From Bolinopsis microptera (lineage: Eukaryota > Ctenophora > Tentaculata > Lobata > Bolinopsidae), in NCBI RefSeq assembly GCF_026151205.1, contig NC_087076.1:14803675-14867674 (forward strand): a stretch of 64,000 nucleotides of DNA. Direction: 5' to 3'. Shown piece by piece: positions 59,801 through 64,000 of this stretch. Made by a program: the position numbers and the translations under genes. Positions within the stretch are counted from its first letter, which is position 1; every line of letters begins with the position of its first letter. Under the pieces are notes generated by a model. The model did no database searches. It saw only the letters and a program-made list of their open reading frames with translations, and was not told where the DNA came from.

Positions 59801-62800
59801 ATCTAGCTGGCACTTTACTATACAGGTCTATACTCAACTTGACTCTAGCTGCTACTCTACTATACTCAACCTGACTCTAGCTGCTACTCAACTATACTCA
59901 ACCTGACTCTAGCTGCTACTCTACTATACTCAACCTGACTCTAGCTGCTACTCTACTATACTCGACCTGACTCTAGCTGCTACTCTACTATACTCAACCT
60001 GACTCTAGCAGCTAGCTGCTAAGCTGCTACTCTACTATACTCAACCTGACTCTAGCTGCTACTCCACTATACTGAACCTAACTCTAGCTTCTACCCTACT
60101 TTACTCAACCTGACTCTAGCTGCTAATCTACTATACTCAACTTGACTCTAGCTGCTACTCTACTATACTCAACCTGACTCTAGCTGCTACTCTACTATAC
60201 TCAACCTGACTCTAGTTGCTACTCTACTATACTCAACCTGACTCTAGCTGCTACTCTACTATACTCGACCTGACTCTAGCTGCTACTCTACTATACTCAA
60301 CCTGACTCTAGTTGCTACTCTACTATACTCAACCTGACTCTAGCTGCTACTCCACTATACTCGACCTGACTCTAACTTAAATCTGAATGCATATTGAGCT
60401 ACTCTAGCTGCTACTCTACTATACTCAACCTGACTCTAACTTAAATCTGAATGCATATTGAGCAACACAAGTTATCTAATACTTGTGATCACACTTTACC
60501 TAATGATGATCACAATGTAATTGCGCAATTGATTTCCTCATTTTAACATTTATTTATTACTTTTTTTACTCCACAAATCTCTCCACATACTTCCGGGTTG
60601 TGCCAATGCAATCGTCTGAGCAGTTACGTACACACTACACATACCAGCAATTCTATGTTATCGTCTCATTCTCCCTGCAACATACCTGCGTGATAATTAT
60701 GTGCAGTCTGCACTTTATCTCTGTGCTTCTAATGGAATGTAGTAATTGCCAGAAGTTTTCTTTTAATTCCGTCTGTATGTCGGGTTGGTCACTGTGTTGA
60801 AATACCCTGTCTGCACTTGAAGTTATTTTCCTGCTAGACAACTTTTTGGTGGTACGTAATTTCTCAATAGTGTAAAATGACAACAATGTTCTGTCATTTA
60901 TCGAACAGAAAACATTACCAAACATTTCAAAACGTAACGGAACATTTGACAATTTGTCAAACTGTTTCATTGAAATTGATGACCTCATCCAAGAAACTTG
61001 TATGTTTCAGTAAGTAACATTGCAGTATGGAGTTACAGCGCAAGGGGTAGCCCGAAATTAACTATTGAATCCTTAAGTGGAGTGAGTTTTAACTTCATCA
61101 CAAATGCCGGATAATACTAATTTTGCACTAAATCGCACTCCTGAATGTGATATTTAATTTTAATTGTTTTGTTCTAGTGAGCATTATGTTTAGATTAAGC
61201 ACAATAGCAGAAATCTTGAGAACATTTCTACAGAAACGTGTTTATCTTTAATTTTAAACTTATTCCGCTCGTTTATCGACCAGATCGCACAAAATGGCTA
61301 CAATAAGACAATACAAGTCCTTAACTACAATGGTAGAATCTCAACTCAGTGAATTTTACTTAGTATTATGAACACAAATCTTGATTGTAAACTGATTCTA
61401 ATTGTGTTCTACTTTATTTTCGACTGTTCAAAGTAAAAAAGTGAAGTCCATAAAGGTATAAACTCAATTTTACTGCGCTCAAATATTGGTGATCACACTA
61501 CATTGCGCCCAATAGCGCATCAGTACTCAGCAGCGCTCAAATGTGCTGACAAATGTCAGGTGGGCGTGAGCTGCATGAAATTTGGCGGAAAATTAGAAAC
61601 TGTGAAAGGTTGCTGGTCTGTAATTTATATTTTGTCAGTAGTATCAAATAACAATCTATTTGCAGCTCTAACTTTATATCTCTAATCGAAGTGTAACGAA
61701 GCACAACCTCTCATATTTTGACCTATCACCCGCGAATTTATTAATTAACAACACAGAATAACTAATAATAAATCAACTTTTCTTTCCAACAACACTTTTA
61801 TCAACATATAAAACATTATAATATATAACATTAACTGCGATAACAATAATTGTGAAAGCTGACAGTGGCTAACTGGTGTGTGTACACTGTACCTATAATA
61901 ATAGTATAGCTCCCTGATACGATAAGTGATTAGAAGACTAGCAATATACCCGGCTGTATAGGATGTAACTATCCATGACACCCTACACTTGTAGTGTGTG
62001 TGCGTGTGTATAGTGTACTTTAGTATGTACTCTCTGTGTAGTATATGTGTATAGTGTAGTTTGTACATTCCCATGTATTGTTTGGGTGTGTAGGATACTT
62101 ACTTTTGTTAAGTGTGTTGGATCTGTGAACTTCACGGTAAATTCTAATTCCTTAAATCGCATTCTAATTCCTTAAATGCGAATTATTTTGTTAGACCAAG
62201 ATGATGTAAGCAAAACGTAACATGCGATCTAATTTTAAGATCTAGACTTTAATAAGGATTTAAAGACTCTTCAGTGAAAATGACTCTTTACATTAGATAG
62301 TTTTTACTTTTTACTGGATTTTTGATCGTTAGAAATAGCATCTCATTGTAACGCAATAAAAACTTGTTTATTTTTCGTGGCGTGGATCCAATTACAAATG
62401 TGTCCATTTTGGAGGTTCTCCTTAACCATTGTTAAAATATATTGGATCACGACTCTTACGAGTGGACACATTTAGAAGTGTTCCTATTCATACTATTGAA
62501 ATTGGTCACATATAGTTTATATGGCGAGAATTAAGAAATTGGCACCCTGTCTTCCGTGCTTTAACTCTCGTACTTTGGGAAACAAGGTTTAAAGTATAGG
62601 TTTAGGTGTCGAGAGGTTTAGGTGTCGACCTTCAACTAAAAATTGGGGTTTCGAACAGGATTTGGTTGGCTTCCCCCTTGACACATACTCATCCTTATTT
62701 TAATAAATTAAAGCACATTTTATCACTTTGAAAATAAAAACAGTGCAACTTGGCAGTGGTTATTGACGTATTGTATGTGATAGTCAATTAATTGCAAAGC

Positions 62801-63742
62801 CATACTTAGTAATATATCCATAGTTAATTGCTAGATTTACGGACATTTAACACTGTCTCTCCGACTACAATATCGTCAATGTATTCTTATCCTGTGGGCT
62901 AAATTTAACATATTGCATAACGTGTGAATAATACATCATACTATCATCACCTCATGCTGTTCAGGTAAATTGAAACTTTGTGATAAAGCGCCGTTGCCAT
63001 TTGAACTTCCTATTAAATATCGAGGGCACGGTGATATGCCCTGGAACTTTAATGAAGTTGCTGATAGGGTATCATGTGACATATGACACACTTTATCGAG
63101 CTTGCAGTGACAGATGACGAACTTTTAACAACTTCAATTCTTCGATATAAATATAAGGCCTCAAGCGGAAACAGAAATATAATTTTATTTGTAAGGCGCT
63201 ATGACGTCTTTGAACTTCAACATAATCGTCCTGTCATTTACTGTGTTCATATTGTGCGCGCCGCATGCATGGCTCGCGCAGCGTTAATCAAATGATGGAT
63301 CTTGAATTGCACTCTTGAATATATATGATGTTGTGTATTGACACATTTACTATTTACTTACGAACAAATTTTACCAGGGAGTGGTTTCCGATGGTGCTAG
63401 TTGCTAACAAATGGGATTTAAAGAATGAACATTCTGTGTCTGAAGATAGAATAGACCGGGCTGCCAAAAACATGAGTGTAAATTACATTTAAAGCTTACC
63501 TTTTATTCATCATCTAACTGCTTCGAGTTCGATAACTTTGTGTATTTTATTCATCTTAAGGCTAAGTTTGTTCATTGCATATTTCATTATTATGACCTTT
63601 TCAGATCCCGGTTGTGAAAGCCAGCGCCAAAGTAAGACTAAACGTTGACGAAGCGTTCTTTGAATTAGTAAGACAGATCAGGTCCAACAAGCGGGTTGCA
63701 ACCCCTAAAACAGGAGCTCGAAAACTGTGCGTTTTACTTTGA
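56813..63742 (+). CDS. Ras-family small GTPase (R-Ras/M-Ras-like), six coding exons, 187 aa
   Basis: Exons: 56813-56937, 57114-57160, 57750-57772, 58767-58897, 63378-63477 and 63605-63742, all with GT/AG borders and consistent phases. The product starts [20 protein letters not shown] (P-loop 13-20, four glycines as in R-Ras). It continues with switch I YDPTIED, then [20 protein letters not shown] (switch II), NKWD at 119-122 for guanine recognition, and SAK at 149-151, and ends CVLL, a CAAX box predicted to be geranylgeranylated. All catalytic residues (Gly14/15 region, switch II Gln) are present. The [20 protein letters not shown] and [14 protein letters not shown] segments resemble M-Ras, while GGGGVGKS and CVLL resemble R-Ras, so it may be an R-Ras/M-Ras subfamily member without exact human counterpart. 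Membrane-attached signalling switch. A TTGTTGTAG just upstream of the ATG may be a splice acceptor of a 5' UTR exon. Confidence 0.94.
58248..58538 (-). pseudogene. 96-codon open frame in Ras intron 3, possible transposon gag/pol remnant
   Basis: The minus frame runs from after a TAA to a TAG, without an early [23 protein letters not shown], then [20 protein letters not shown], then [20 protein letters not shown] and onward. Its composition is protein-like. It is antisense to the Ras gene inside an intron, which fits a decayed mobile-element protein. No family recognised. Confidence 0.3.
59150..59275. repeat. GC-rich insert in Ras intron 4
   Basis: CTAGCGCGCAGTGCAGCTCG and GAATGCGCGGCGCCGGGCGC stand out in an AT-rich intron. 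The GAATGCGCGGCGC piece resembles the foldback module at about 38053. Probably a fragment of the same modular repeat family. Confidence 0.4.
59812..60445. repeat. 32-bp minisatellite in Ras intron 4
   Basis: About 19 tandem copies of a 32-bp unit containing CTGACTCTAGCTGCTACTCT and ACTATACTCAAC, with point variants. The right end has a longer composite unit with AACTTAAATCTGAATGCATA repeated twice. Confidence 0.95.
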
Positions 63743-64000
63743 ACAGGATCTATTTTTATCTTATAAGTGATTTAGGGGTCGTTAGAGTTGTAACAACAAA
63801 TAGTGGATTCCCTTCTTCAAATTATTTCAAACCGGCGGGTGCTTTTTGAAAGAGCTCGAAAAAGGATAAGCTGCAATATCTCGAGATGGAAATTCATGAT
63901 TCTTGAGCTATTTCAAAATTATAAATCTGCTTTACAAGGGGTATTTTGAACCTTCTCATTGATCTGAAAATCTCTGTGTAAGGTAAAGTTAAATCGTTTA
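63743..64000. other. 3' flank of the Ras gene
   Basis: Presumed 3' UTR and downstream DNA; no further coding sequence and no clear AATAAA before the window ends. Confidence 0.45.

Overview
The window is nuclear DNA from an animal, most likely an early-branching or other invertebrate metazoan. Evidence: genes are split by GT-AG introns; the recognisable proteins are animal families (ArfGAP1-like, R-Ras/M-Ras-like, FRA10AC1, METTL21A-like, a C2H2 zinc-finger factor); gene density is low; the DNA is AT-rich and loaded with satellites, MITEs, foldback elements and non-LTR retrotransposon remains. I cannot name the species.

Layout. 1-7.8 kb: the 5' end of an ArfGAP1-like gene (minus) and a complete two-exon M13 metallopeptidase gene (minus), whose intron carries a 4.5 kb inverted-repeat (foldback) element with an 8-bp target-site duplication. 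9.4-12 kb: a possible decayed exon and a polytopic membrane-protein exon (probable MFS C-terminal half, plus) preceded by a direct 843-bp tandem duplication holding a truncated copy. 15.7-17.9 kb: a 740-residue Gln-rich zinc-finger gene (minus). 18.7-19.8 kb: a 5'-truncated LINE with an 11-bp target-site duplication. 19.8-32 kb: a long gene-poor tract unusually rich in CACGTG E-boxes, with a tight E-box/CCAAT cluster near 23.2-23.6 kb. 33.5-36.4 kb: a compact minus-strand set (FRA10AC1, METTL21A-like, and a predicted 80-residue two-exon gene). 37.6-43.9 kb: a 6.3 kb foldback element built of nested palindromes and satellites, with an 857-bp TA-flanked MITE and several copies of an 84-bp mini-MITE inside it. 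44.9-47.5 kb: a four-exon minus-strand gene for a secreted, probably GPI-anchored 586-residue protein that I do not recognise. 49.5-50.6 kb: satellites. 51.2-54.2 kb: a dead LINE interrupted by both a mini-MITE and a Merlin-like DNA transposon. 55-63.7 kb: a pogo-like MITE, a 13-bp minisatellite and a complete six-exon Ras-family gene (plus), whose large fourth intron holds a 32-bp minisatellite.

How the parts relate. The host genes are independent housekeeping or signalling genes, not an operon or a functional cluster. The most unusual content is the transposon ecology. Several short GC-rich modules recur in otherwise unrelated foldback and satellite loci, which suggests modular assembly of non-autonomous elements. 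Nested insertions with intact target duplications give their relative order. The M13 peptidase is also notable: it has no signal or membrane anchor and a C-terminus of the type seen in bacterial PepO/Zmp1 enzymes.

Limits. Exon joins were made by eye from splice-site consensus and reading phase. No homology search, folding or repeat masking was run.
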